Below, piece by piece: positions 45,138 through 55,955 of a stretch of 64,000 nt of DNA. The stretch is from NCBI GenBank assembly GCA_019925795.1, contig CM034313.1:27705710-27769709 (forward strand), given 5' to 3'. Numbering within the stretch: position 1 is the stretch's first letter; each line of letters starts with the position of its first letter. The position numbers and the translations under genes were made by a program. This stretch comes from Dendrobium chrysotoxum (lineage: Eukaryota; Streptophyta; Magnoliopsida; Asparagales; Orchidaceae). Below the pieces are notes generated by a model. The model ran no database searches, had not been told where the DNA came from, and saw only the letters and a list, made by a program, of their open reading frames with translations.

Positions 45138-46986
45138 TGTTGCAAATCTGGACTCAAGAATTATAATTTTGATGATAACAAATATTTCTATTTCTATTTG
45201 ATTTCCTAAACTTTCAAGTCCACAAGATCAAGTGTAATTCAAGCCAACTCAAGATCGGGTGTGCCTGTGTTCAAATGTAATTTTTCCCTTTCTTGAGTCA
45301 AATGTAATGTAATGGATCCCCAAGCTAAGTAACCTTGCACATACACACTCAGGGGGAGAATTTTAGTGAGTTAGAGTTCCTATTCTGTTTTGATCATATC
45401 ATCCTAGATGATCCATTGAAAATAGAAATCCTAATTAGGGCAGCCATGTTAAGTCGGAATGATTAAGCAGATCGTCCTAGACGATCCTCCCATCGTCTGG
45501 GATGATATGCTCAAATCCAAATTCCTTAGCCACTAGACTCATTTAGGCAAGTTTTATTTTAGGATTTTTGTCTAATCATACAGGATGATATATGCATCAT
45601 CCTGGATGATGCATTATAATCATGCCTAAATTAGCCAGGTGATTAAGGAAAGCAATTGAGGATTAATTAATTGATCACATCATCCTGGACGATCTTACAA
45701 TCATCCTGGATGATCAGTTATAAATTCTCATCATCCAATATAACTCACCTGGATGACCTGATCGATGTGTTGGACGATATGGCCTTATTTGTACTAATCA
45801 TACAGGATGATAGATTTATCGTCCTGGGCGATTAGTTATATTGAAATCATCCAGCATAGTTATCCTGAATGACCCAAACTATATGTCGGATGATATTAGT
45901 CATTTTTGAACTAATCGTACAGGATGATAAATATATTGTCCTAGATGATCAAGTCATTTTTTATAGATCATCTAGACTTTCTCCTCGACATCTCAAACTA
46001 TTTGCTGGATGATATTTTTGATTTTGAACTAATCATCCAGGATGATCAAGATCATCCTGGATGATCAGAATAGACCATGTCTTCTAATTATCTAGAAGAA
46101 CTAGATCATCCAGGCTGAAAGGGGCTAAGTTATACTGATCATACAGGATAATCACAGGATCATCCTGGATAATATTTGACGGCAAGTTGAAATTTAGGGC
46201 AATTTTTGAGCCCTTCTATTTAAGCTCTCTTATTTGTTAATGAAATATTTTACTATTGTCCTCACCTGAGAGAGTCTTGAGAGGGAGAGGGAGATCTTGG
46301 GAGAGAGAGAGAGAGGATCTGTGAGGGGGAGTGTGTGAGGTGTTCACAAAGGTTACTCCAAGCAAGGATTCGAGTCATCTTCTCTAGTCGCCATCCCTTG
46401 TCCCTTGGTTGCTCTATGGGAAGGATCATTAGCAAGAAGATTGAGGTTCTCTGCCTACTTCAGGAGGAAGCAAAAGGAGGTAAGGTTCTCTGACTGCTTT
46501 AGGAGGAAGCAAAAGAAGGTACGGTTCTATGCCTGCTTTAAGAGAAAGTAAAAGGAGTTTGGGTTCTCTGCCTCACTGGTGTTGGTGAAAAGGGGTTTTT
46601 GTAAATGCTTCTCTGCTTTGATGTGGGAGAAAAAGGAGAGTCACTGAGTTTTAGTGCAATACCTAAAGGGGAGGCTCCAGAGAGTGGATGTAGGTCAAAT
46701 TGACCAAACCACTATAAAATCTGGTGTGTTCTTTCTTTTACTATTCTATTGTTTAATTCTTATACTTTATTTTCTTATGGATGACTGTGTGGTTAAAATT
46801 AATATTTTATTTGGCTAATCATCTCCACATCAACGTGCAATTAAATTGTTTTTAAAATATTCAAAAAGGTTTTCAAAATAATTTTTTTAAAGAATTTTTA
46901 AAACTATCAATTCACCCCCCCCCCCCCCACCCTCTTGGTTAGCCTCGGGCTAGTTCATAAGGGCTTAACATCCCTAATAACTTTCA
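45138..46986 (+). mobile_element. Sirevirus B LTR (left, plus orientation)
   Basis: Starts TGTTGCAAATCTGG inside the Tat integrase and ends ACTTTCA before a primer site: 1849 bp. It carries dyads of the form TC(A/G)TCC-N-GGA(T/C)GA between 45410 and 46180 and a TATA-like TATTTAAG near 46216. The C-rich tract near 46915 and the CCTCTTGG end match the plan of Sirevirus A. Confidence 0.8.
45470..46180 (+). promoter_or_regulatory. Paired palindromes of Sirevirus B
   Basis: Dyads ATCATCC-T-GGATGAT and variants. Clear pairs have centres at 45478/45499, 45582/45603 and 45686/45707, each 21 bp apart. Same spacing as in Sirevirus A but with GGAT/GGAC instead of GTAC half-sites. Confidence 0.65.
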
Positions 46987-46988
46987 AG

Positions 46989-47000
46989 TGGTATTAGAGC
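46989..47000 (+). promoter_or_regulatory. Sirevirus B primer binding site
   Basis: TGGTATTAGAGC two bases after the LTR: the initiator Met tRNA site with one C-to-T change. Confidence 0.85.
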
Positions 47001-47045
47001 AGGATTTAAAAAATTAGGTTTTAGAAAACTTTTGAATTTTGATCC

Positions 47046-47450
47046 ATGGCTAACTTTGGTAACTGGAACACGGTAGAAGGGTATTCCATTACTCAACCAC
47101 CCTTGTTTGATAACATACCTTTTAATTTCTAGAAAACTTGCATGTCCACCTTTTTACAATCGATCGATTATCACATGTGGATGCTTGTTAAAAATGGTGA
47201 TGCTGCACCTTATAGACTTGTTGATGGTATTAAAATTGAACTTCATTTTACTGAATGGACTCATGATGATAGGGAGTTAGCATAACTTAATGCAAAATGT
47301 TTAAATTGTTTTTTCTGTGTACTGAAATCTAAAGATTACATCCATGTATTAACTTGTACAACTGGTAAAAAAATCTAGGATAAATTATGTATCACTTATG
47401 AAGGCACAACTAAAGTTGAGCAATCTATGTTGAATATATTACTTCACGAT
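47046..47450 (+). pseudogene. gag: Sirevirus B gag, N-terminal fragment
   Basis: MANFGNWNTVEGYSITQPPLF parallels the start of gag A. Three in-frame stops lie at 47130 (TAG, Trp in A), 47283 (TAA, Gln in A) and 47376 (TAG, Trp in A). Homology ends abruptly near 47450 at NILLHD, where an inverted LTR piece begins. The rest of the element is missing. Confidence 0.85.
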
Positions 47451-48275
47451 AATTCAGGACATCCAGAAGATGAATCGGGACGACTTGAAATATAACTGAT
47501 TATCCAGGATAATGTTGATATTATCATGTATGATTAGTATAAAAAAGAACATATCGTCCAGCAGATAGTTTGGGACGTGGAGTAGATTGAAGAGAAAGTT
47601 AACATTTTTCTTACTGATCGTCCTGGACAGTCTTGCGATCGTCCTGGATGATATGATCGATCAATCTAACCTTAATTACTCTCCTTAATCACTTGACTAA
47701 TTTTGGCATGATTGGTATGAATCATCCAGGATGATGTGTGATCATCCTGTACGATTAGACACATAAATTCAATTTCAAAAACATGCCTAAATAAGTTTGG
47801 CGGCTAAGTATTTTTTATTTAAGAATATCATCCAGGATGATGGGAGGATCGTCCAGGATGATTTACTTAATTAGGCTAACTTATCCAGATGCCTTAATTA
47901 AGGTTTCTATTTTTAACTGATCGTCCATAATGATGTTCAGATCGTCCTGTATGATATGATTAAAAATAGAAAAAAAACTCTAACTCACTAAATTTCTCCC
48001 CCTGAGTGTGTATATGTAAGGTTACTTTGCATCAGGATCCATTTTATTACAATTGACTCAAGAAAAGGTAAAAAAACTATTGGAATTTGAAATTAGAAAC
48101 TAACTCAGTCTTAATCTACCCAATCTTGAGCTGGCTTGAATTGCACTTGATCTTATGGACCTGAAAAGTTAGTAGGTAGGGAAACTACAAATAGATGTGT
48201 AATAGTAACATTAGTAGAAAAGCAGAAATATTTGTTATTATTAAAATTATGATCCTTGAATCCAGATTTGCAACA
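47451..48275 (-). mobile_element. Sirevirus B LTR fragment, inverted
   Basis: Reverse complement of roughly 45138-46080, ending GATTTGCAACA at 48275. It carries the same dyads (for example near 47720, 47830 and 47925) and the CTCCCCCTGAGTGTG phrase. Flanks of the whole 45138-48275 block show no matching target duplication, so this is a rearrangement, not a single clean insertion. Confidence 0.8.
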
Positions 48276-48901
48276 TGTTCAACCTTGATCCATTCCAAAA
48301 TTCAAACTTCAATTTCACTTCCTTTGACATCATTTCTAGAAAATATCTAAATAGAATTTCTACCATTATTTTAATCAAGAGTATTCATAGGGAATTCAAC
48401 CTCCCTATGATGTAATTAACTATGAGGGATTATGCTCGTAGGAGATTTAGAACCCACATCAACTTTTAAAAAATCAATTTTAAAAACTCAATTAATCTTC
48501 TTCAGAAAAATTAAAATTAATGATGATCATTATTATCATGTTCAAACAATTAATAATGAATGCTATTTTCTTCTTTTGGGGAGATATATCATTTGTTAAC
48601 AAAACTTCAAATATGAGATTAATAATAATTCATCTAGATTATTATAGCTAGATATTCGATCGAACTACACTTTGGCCCTTTGGGGCTATATGCAGTTCTT
48701 TCTTAAATTTGGCTACAATATTCAAGACAAGATTTGTAATTTTAAATCTGGACCCTATTTTGAAATCATATTTCTACCTCTCGATATGGTATACCTTTTC
48801 TAATGGGATGTTTGATTTTAGAATTAAAATTCAAAGTCAATTTCAAATTCCTCGAAAAATATTAAAATTTTCAAAACCTCGTTTCAAATTTAACACAAAC
48901 A
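48276..48901 (-). mobile_element. Tat-like LTR fragment, minus strand
   Basis: About 88 percent identical by eye to 11408-12020. The LTR start in reverse complement is TGTTTGTGTTAAATTTG at 48901. A short related stretch (TTCTGGTG...) beyond it corresponds to the LTR-edge sequence at 12030. The 102-codon plus frame 48709-49017 is not a gene. Confidence 0.7.
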
Positions 48902-49104
48902 CCCTTCTGGTGATATCTATCTCTTATTTTCATTCTATCATGCTATCAGTTTGTTGTAATTGCTGTAATTCTACTCTATGTCTAGCTAAATTCTCTTATT
49001 TTGGATTGATGATATAAGTATCATATATAGTACTAATGATTTCTCTTATTCCTTAAATGATTAAAATTATATTTTAAATATTAGCAGATCTTCTTATAAT
49101 GCAT
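48902..49104. other. Junction between Tat LTR and Athila LTR
   Basis: Short AT-rich sequence; the Athila LTR may start anywhere in it. No feature recognised. Confidence 0.3.
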
Positions 49105-49699
49105 ATAGTGGCTATATATATAGTTAAAATTAGGTGTAATATAGGGCCTCAATGGAGGAAATCAAGCATAATTAGGAATATTTATTAGTAGGCATCATGC
49201 CTAGGTATAGGTTATGAAATATTCTAAATTCTTTTGGAGATGAAACAACCATAGGAAGCTGATAGACATCCTTTGTTCCTACAAGCTCGATAGAGAACCA
49301 GGGATGCATATGCTCTAAATAGCATCACAATTAAAAGAGATTTATTAGAAAAAATATGCAATTTACATTCATCAATCCAAAATATTATATCTATATAGTG
49401 TATTCATTATCTTTATCTAATTTTATTTAAGTGATTAAATCTCCACAATCTTTTTTTATTGAGTAAGATAATTATTATAATTTTAGTATATATTATAAGT
49501 GTTTGCAGGTGAGCATATCTTCTTAGTGGGATCGATACTCAACTCTATCACTATATTACTGAATTTGGCATATATACTTGTATATATTAAGTGAGAATTT
49601 ATAATTTTTATATATATCAAAGAAACCTAAGCATTACTAGGGATTAATAGTGCCCTAATTCATTTCATAATTCTATAGATTACTCTATCGCCCCCTCAA
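49105..49699 (+). mobile_element. Athila LTR (3' portion) of the pol-deleted element
   Basis: Ends CGCCCCCTCA just before a TGGCGCC primer site. The reverse complement of its sequence is found at 8391-9533. The left boundary is uncertain. Confidence 0.65.
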
Positions 49700-49704
49700 G
49701 TTTT

Positions 49705-49722
49705 TGGCGCCGTGGTTGTGGA
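49705..49722 (+). promoter_or_regulatory. Athila primer binding site (Asp-tRNA type)
   Basis: TGGCGCCGTGGTTGTGGA, close to the TGGCGCCGTTGCCGGGGA form used by Athila-like gypsy elements. Confidence 0.88.
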
Positions 49723-49929
49723 AGATTATTATTTTTGCAAAAACAAATTTACTAAATTATTGAATTAATTACATAATTAGACCTACATATATTTTTTATT
49801 ATTTTTATTTTGATTATTTATATATTTTTGGTTACATTCTTTATAGCCTTAGAAAGGAATTATTGTCATTTGATCCTAAAATTAAGAGAACCCTTTTCTA
49901 AAATTAGGAAAACCAAAAAGATCTAAAAA

Positions 49930-51140
49930 ATGGCTGAACCTGAGTTAGAGCTAAATCATTCTAGACCTCTTAATGATTATGTAAACCCTTTAGTAGACAG
50001 AATTCACCAGAGTATAAATATACCTACAATCCAAGGTAATAATTTTAAAATAAAACCAGATATAATTCAAATGGTTCAAAACTCTCAGTTTGGAAGAACT
50101 TCTATAGAAGATCCTAATTTATATTTAGCCAATTTTTTAGAAATTTGTGTAATATTTAAGTATAATGATGTTAGTGATGATTCTATTAGACTTAGAATGT
50201 TTCCCTTTTCTCTAAGAGATAAAGCTAAAATGTGGTTGAATTCTTTAACCCCATGCTCTATAACTACTTGGAATGAATTGGCTTATAATTTTATCACTAA
50301 ATATTTTCCACCTTCAAGAACTGTCAAACTTAGAAATAACATAACTTCTTTTACTCAGTTCAAAGGAGAATCTATTTATGAGAGTTGGGAAAGATTTAAT
50401 AAAATGCTTAGAAAAAGCCCTCATCATGCATTACCTGATTGGTTGATAATTCAAACATTTTATAATGGATTAGTAGGACCTCTTAGAGACATAATTGATA
50501 TTGTAGCTGGAGGATTATAAATGTCTAAGCCATTTAAGGAAGCTTATGAATTAATAAAGAAAATGGCTACTAATAGTTTCCAGTGGCCTACTTATAGGGT
50601 AAATCCTAAAAAAGTAGCAAGAATTTATGAATCGGATGCATTATCAATTTTAACTGCACAAGTTACAGTGATTTCTAAAAAGTTAAATACCATAGGAATA
50701 AATTCTAGAATAGGAATTGAGATCTTAGGAGATCAAAATTCATTTGAAGATAATAATATGCATGGGATTGAACACATTAATGTAATTGGAAGACAAAATA
50801 ATACCTATTCAAAAACATATAATACAGGTTAGAGGAATCATCTTAATTTTAATTGGTCAATTAGTATGGGTGGTAGTAATCAATGGAATAATTGACAGAA
50901 TAATCAAGGAGTAAGTCGGAGCACTTCTCAATAACTTGCTATTAATCCTAACTTAATTATAAAATCAAGCTTCTTCTATTAAAAATTTTGAAACTCAACT
51001 AAGTCAACTCGTAATTTTAATTAATAGTAGACCACTTGGATCTTTGCCTAGTAATATTAAAATAAATTCTATATATAAAGAAAAAATTCTTAATGAAAGT
51101 CAATTGAAGAATGGAAATAATTCATCCCAGCCAAATTAAA
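49930..51140 (+). pseudogene. gag: Athila gag
   Basis: MAEPELELN start, then the gypsy Gag core: GRTSIEDPNLYLANFLEI, LRMFPFSLRDKAKMWLNSL, TTWNELAYNFITKYFPPSRTVKLRN, ESIYESWERFNKMLRKSPHHALPDWLI, TFYNGL. The same frame goes on after TAA at 50518 with FKEAYELIKKMATNSFQWP, and after TAG at 50830 (Trp usual) and TGA at 50893 with a linker and NFETQLSQLVILINSRPLGSLPSN. That last part is the conserved end of Athila Gag. Protease, RT, RNase H and integrase should follow but are deleted. Confidence 0.88.
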
Positions 51141-51155
51141 AAATCTAAGAAAGTC

Positions 51156-51275
51156 TAACTGAAGACTATAAACTTAACGCTGTGTAAGAGGCAACCCAAA
51201 TTTAAGTTTATTTAATTATAAAGTTTGGATGAAGACTATAAACTTAGCACTTCAAGGGAGGTAACCAAATTTATA
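51156..51275 (+). repeat. Athila spacer, duplicated
   Basis: Two tandem versions of the spacer seen at 1893-1940: GAAGACTATAAACTTA with GGCAACCC near 51162-51200 and again near 51230-51270. In this copy it follows gag directly because pol is missing. Confidence 0.65.
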
Positions 51276-51329
51276 GTTTAAATATATTAGGTAGGGTAGT
51301 TTAGTTTGCTTCAAAAAAAAACTTTGGAG

Positions 51330-51464
51330 ATGTTGTAGTGCTGTAAGGCTACCATTAGCGCCACAACACTGAGTCAGTACTAAGTGGTTTGATGATTCAA
51401 ATTTTAAAAACTTTCTCTCACTTAAAAATTATTCAAAAGGCATTTTGGAAGTGTAACTATAAAT
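51330..51464 (+). promoter_or_regulatory. Athila internal promoter candidate
   Basis: TTGTAGTGCTGTAAGGCTA and GCGCCACAACACTGAG motifs followed by TATAAAT at 51458-51464, 60 bp before the ATG at 51524. Same order as 2092-2633. Confidence 0.45.
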
Positions 51465-51523
51465 CCTTATCAGTTTTTAAATATAGTGTTATCTTTCTCT
51501 TCTTGGAAATTCAACTTTAAACA

Positions 51524-51873
51524 ATGGGTAGAAACAAGCAAAGGCGTTCCTCCTCTAGGATTAAGAGTGAAGAATATTTATAAAATGAAGATTCCTTTTC
51601 TTTTCTCCATAGAAAAGTTTTGATATCATCAATAAACTTTATAAGTTTAATGATGATGTTCATGAGGATACAAGAAGATATAAGGCGAAAATGAAGAAAA
51701 TATATAAATGTGAAGTTTTAGAGTATGAATTTCAACCAAGTCAAGATATTCTACTATTTGGCTATAAGAAGAGCTTGTGCTGTGGAAAAATTAAATTTGG
51801 ATGGGTAAGATCATCGTCAGCATTTAAGATAAGAAAACTTTTAACATTTTTAAGGTCAACTGTCATAGATTGA
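51524..51873 (+). pseudogene. Athila third ORF fragment
   Basis: MGRNKQRRSSSRIKSEEYL begins in a basic stretch and stops after 19 codons. A second frame continues with LYKFNDDVHEDTRRYKAKMKKIYKCEVLEYEFQPSQD and stays open to TGA at 51871. Position after the spacer and a TATA box matches the ORF at 2633, though their sequences are not obviously alike. Could be the N-terminus of an env-like ORF. Function unknown. Confidence 0.4.
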
Positions 51874-51879
51874 AACCAT

Positions 51880-52734
51880 ACGATTAGACGAATAAGAAAA
51901 TCTCCTAAGGATTGTATCTTATACTTCCCAGAAAGGATCATAGTATCTCCTCTAAATTCCTTCTCCCTTAACTTGCAAAGTTACTTTAAGAAACACAACC
52001 TAAACACTCCAAATGATTATATCTTATACTCCCCTAGCCTCCCTTAGATATTAAGCTAAGAGGGAACTAAAGAAATACTCCAAATAGAAATATTGAATTT
52101 TACACAAGCGACTAAACTCCCTTACAAATATAATATCACAACTATTTATAAGACAACACAAAAAAGGCATCTAGTGCTATAACGCTTAAAAGAGTGGCAC
52201 TGTGGCACCTTTGAAGTGAACTTACGCCTTGATGATGAAACTTTTGCACTGCCATGGCGCTTGCTAATATGAATTAATTACTTTGTGAACAGTCAGGTCT
52301 CTTCACTAAGAGAACATGGCCCTTGGAAGTTATAACTGCAACGTCGTGGAGTTGTTGACATTCTAGCACTGCGAAGTCCAAGTGGTAAAAATGGTGCCAA
52401 GGCGTGAGAAATTATGACACTATAGAATTTAAATACGGAGAATCTGATACTGCCAAGATGACTTTCTAACACCGTGGCACTGGTAATGTTACAGTGCTGG
52501 ATGTATTACCGCCACAGTGCTTGCAAATAGAGAACTCGATGTTGTAATGTCTAATATATGGCACCTTGGCAGTATTGAAGGTGGTGTTATGGCATTGTTT
52601 CGTCGGATGCCACGGCGTTGTAGTTTCCTTAGAATTTCTTACCATTTTATTTTTTTTCTACACAAAAATAACTAAAATAATATATTTTTACTAAAAATAA
52701 AATATATAAAATAGTACATAATTTACACTTATCA
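51880..52734 (-). mobile_element. Athila LTR, minus orientation
   Basis: Right edge in reverse complement is TGATAAGTGTAAATTATG, like the LTR start at 9534. It carries many GCAC/GTGC-type motifs (AGTGGCACTGTGGCACC, GCACTGCCATGGCGC, CACCGTGGCACTGG, CCGCCACAGTGC) and a TTATAAATAG box near 52137 on the minus strand. It lies opposite in orientation to the gag just upstream, so it belongs to another copy or an inversion. Confidence 0.6.
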
Positions 52735-53200
52735 TCATATCACTCATCTCTATATTTCTTGAATGACATATGCACTTATGTATCACCATTTCAATTAATT
52801 TACCTTACACAAAATAAAAATCTAGTGTGATCTATATCCTCAACGAAGGCATAGTGGAATAAAAAGGAAAGTATGAATAAAATATTGGAAATATACACAT
52901 ATGAATTTTTAAGATTATGGGGTCTTTAAAGAGATGATGTGTATGCAAAAAAGTAGCATAGCTAGTTGTAACGTTACTAGGGTTCCCATGAGCTAAATAG
53001 AGATGAGGAATAATGCATGCTCTGATTCATAATTATTAATTAATAGTACTATTCTGCATCCACATAATAACTTTTTTAATCATAAATTCATAATTCTTAT
53101 TAAATTTTAAAAATTATTAAAAGCACTATAATTTAGTTTCTTTTAATTCCATCATAAACCCTTTATTTGATTTAAATATAAATTAAGTAATAGATAAAAT
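52735..53200 (+). mobile_element. Athila LTR tail remnant
   Basis: CTAGTGTGATCTAT, TAGAGATGAGGAAT and TGCTCTGATTCATAAT correspond to 8130-8350. No ends visible. Confidence 0.4.
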
Positions 53201-55733
53201 TGGTAATTAGCCTGTAAGGATACAAAACTAATTTATCATGGGAATGATACTTTCTCATCATTATATTACTTTAATGGCAATGTTGATCCTATTTTTGAAT
53301 GGGTCAAAATCACTCTCATGACATCACTAGTACTTAGGTTCTCCTACCTTAGTGAAGACATGATTGATAGGAACCTTAGGAGGTGATCCAAGCATTTGGT
53401 GTTGGCTAACCCCAGATAACCTAAACCTTATTAAGACATCTCCTAATGACATTAAGAAGTATTTAGCCTACTTAAAACCATAGCCCTAACATTCTAATCT
53501 AGATAAATCCAAGCTTTCTTATAATTATCAAAATGCCATTCAAGATTCTTACCTTGGACAAACCTAAATCCATGACATAAGGTTTGAACCAAACTAATCT
53601 AAGTCCATTGCTAGATTGATGTGACTCACCCTTGAACTTTTTTCAACCTTGCTTGACCAAGATTGGCCTACTTTTCCCAAATAGCCTTTATGTCCCTATG
53701 TCCTAAACATCAACTCCATGGAAAACCTAGTTAACATAAGTCTTAGCTTTGCTTATTAAATATTTTAGGCTAACCCAAGACATATCTGAAGCCATGATCA
53801 ACTACCTTGACCATGGTCAAACCTAAAATCATTTAAATGCCTTAAAATCCAAAATTGAAATTTTCTTACTTAAGCCCAACCCTAGCCCTAAGAGTAGTGT
53901 CCTAAATGTTGCAAATAATTTGTGAAGTCTACTTATACCCATTCCAAGGCATGGTTACCATAGTTTTTTCATGAATTAAATAAAATTGGGCCTCTTATAA
54001 TTTTTTCATGAATTAATTTCAAACCCTTTAAGACCCTTATCCTAGGTCTCGGTGTTATGTCCTAACACCCTAACCAAACTACCCATCTCAGCCCATCCCT
54101 TAGGCTAAATTGGGCCAAAATAATTGAGCTAGCATAAGTTTAAACCAAATATACTAAATAGTAATTTAAATTACCTAGCCTAATCTAAACCTTCCTATCC
54201 ATTTCTTGAATTAACTACAACTTTCCCTAAGCTGGTTGGATATCTGGTACGACCTAATTAACTAGAAATGAGTTGAACCCAAGCCTAGTTAAACTTGATC
54301 CTGCTAGATTGACTTAGCCAGCTCATGCCAACCCCCCTAGTCGATCCCTGTCATGTCTTTACACCCTATAAGACATAGCCGGTTGTAACCACCTAGGTTG
54401 GCTAGAAGCCCGTCTGGAAGCATTCTCTTAAAACTATAAATACACATTAATTAGACTTGCCTAGAGTCTAGCATTTTAATTCTTGAGTTTCCCCTAAGTG
54501 AGATAAGTGTTTCATAAAGTCCCCCAAGCATTTCAAAGCCATGTGAGTGGGTGATCAAGTGATCTCCAATGTGGTGCATTTAGTGAGAGATCAAAATTTG
54601 ATCCAATTGATTTCAATTGTAAATCCTAGTAATAAAATTGCTTCCCAATTCCTAATAAACTCACAATAATTGAATCCAGCCTCTATCCTCCACTGCATTA
54701 AGGTGTTTTTAAAACCAAAATTTAGGTTTAATGGATACAGGATATTGTGAATAAAACATTCAATCCATAGAAATCCAACTATTCGATTAAACATTTTAGT
54801 TCCTTAGATACTACTAGATCATTTGCAAGGGGGTTTTTCTAGCAAAATCCCTAAATCAATCCATTTGAAATAAATAGGTCATTTTGTTCATTCCATTTTA
54901 ATCCTATGACTCTAGTTTTATAAGACCAAATGATGGACTATCCTCTAGAGATTTGGCTCTTATAATAGAAGTCATCCAATGGAGGAGCCCACTACCATTT
55001 AAATAGCTAACCAAGGTAAGTCATTTGTAAAGTGCATACTGATTAAGCAGTTAATTGTCTAAATGGAATTGTCCTAGGGATTTTAATGTATAAACACTTA
55101 GAACTTAGAAAAATTATGTTTAATGATCCACTAAGTCAAATCTAGCATATAAGATCTCTAAAAAAAGGGCTTTTCATCTAATATTTATTAAGAATAAAAT
55201 TAGGAAGTTTGAATAATCCATTTAATGAATTGACTTTTCATTTAATAGGTTATTCAATTAGTTCATATGCTTGAGCCTCTACTGGTTCTCAAATTCACTA
55301 CGGTGAATTTTAGGGAAGTTACATATATACCTAATTTTCCCTAGAGAAATTTGATGATACTTTTGCCAACTATATAATTTTAAAGTTTCTTGGTCATAGA
55401 TTGACCTAAAACTTTAAAAATTCATAAAATCCTTTCCATAGAGCTTTAGTGTATGATTTTTCCTTGAAGTGTAAATCTTAGTAGAAGGTTTAGATGGCCA
55501 CTAATTTTACCTCAATACAGTGCATAGATTGCCCTGGATTAAACTTATAAGCCCTAGGTCTAAGTTACTTAGGAAAATCTAAAAAACTATTCATAAGTCA
55601 AAATGAGCTCACATTCTTATGGGATGTACCTAAGGTCCCTAGGGTCCTTTGAATATAATTCCATGAAGGTTTGAGTTCATTTGACCAATTAATTTGCAAG
55701 CCTTAATTTCATGTCATCTACGGTAACTTATTT
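53201..55733. other. Unassigned non-coding sequence
   Basis: Rich in CCTA/CCTAAG-like words and without long ORFs. A TATAAATACA at about 54437 is followed by pyrimidine-poor sequence. It may be an old LTR, but I find no terminus, primer site or relative in the window. Confidence 0.3.
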
Positions 55734-55747
55734 GATCTAGAAAAGTT
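55734..55747. repeat. Candidate LINE target duplication, left
   Basis: GATCTAGAAAAGTT, matching 58331-58344 (GATTTAGAAAAGTT) at 13 of 14 bases. Confidence 0.5.
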
Positions 55748-55955
55748 TTTTTTTTTTTGAGTCCTCTCCTCTCTCTTGAGGTGCTCTGCTAGGGTTTTTC
55801 CATAATAATCACTCTCGATCTCCCCTTTACTTTGACCACTCCATGGCCCTCATTACTTTGGGATTTCTTCTCTTGGATTCCTTTTGAACTTTTCTCTGCT
55901 AGTCTTTTGGTTATTCTAGTTTGATTGTTCCATCTCCAGTCATTTGTCAGCACGG

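Noticed and set aside
45138..48275. Fold-back DNA transposon
   Set aside because: The arms are copia LTR sequence starting at the LTR terminus, with a tRNA primer site and gag between them; no target duplication.
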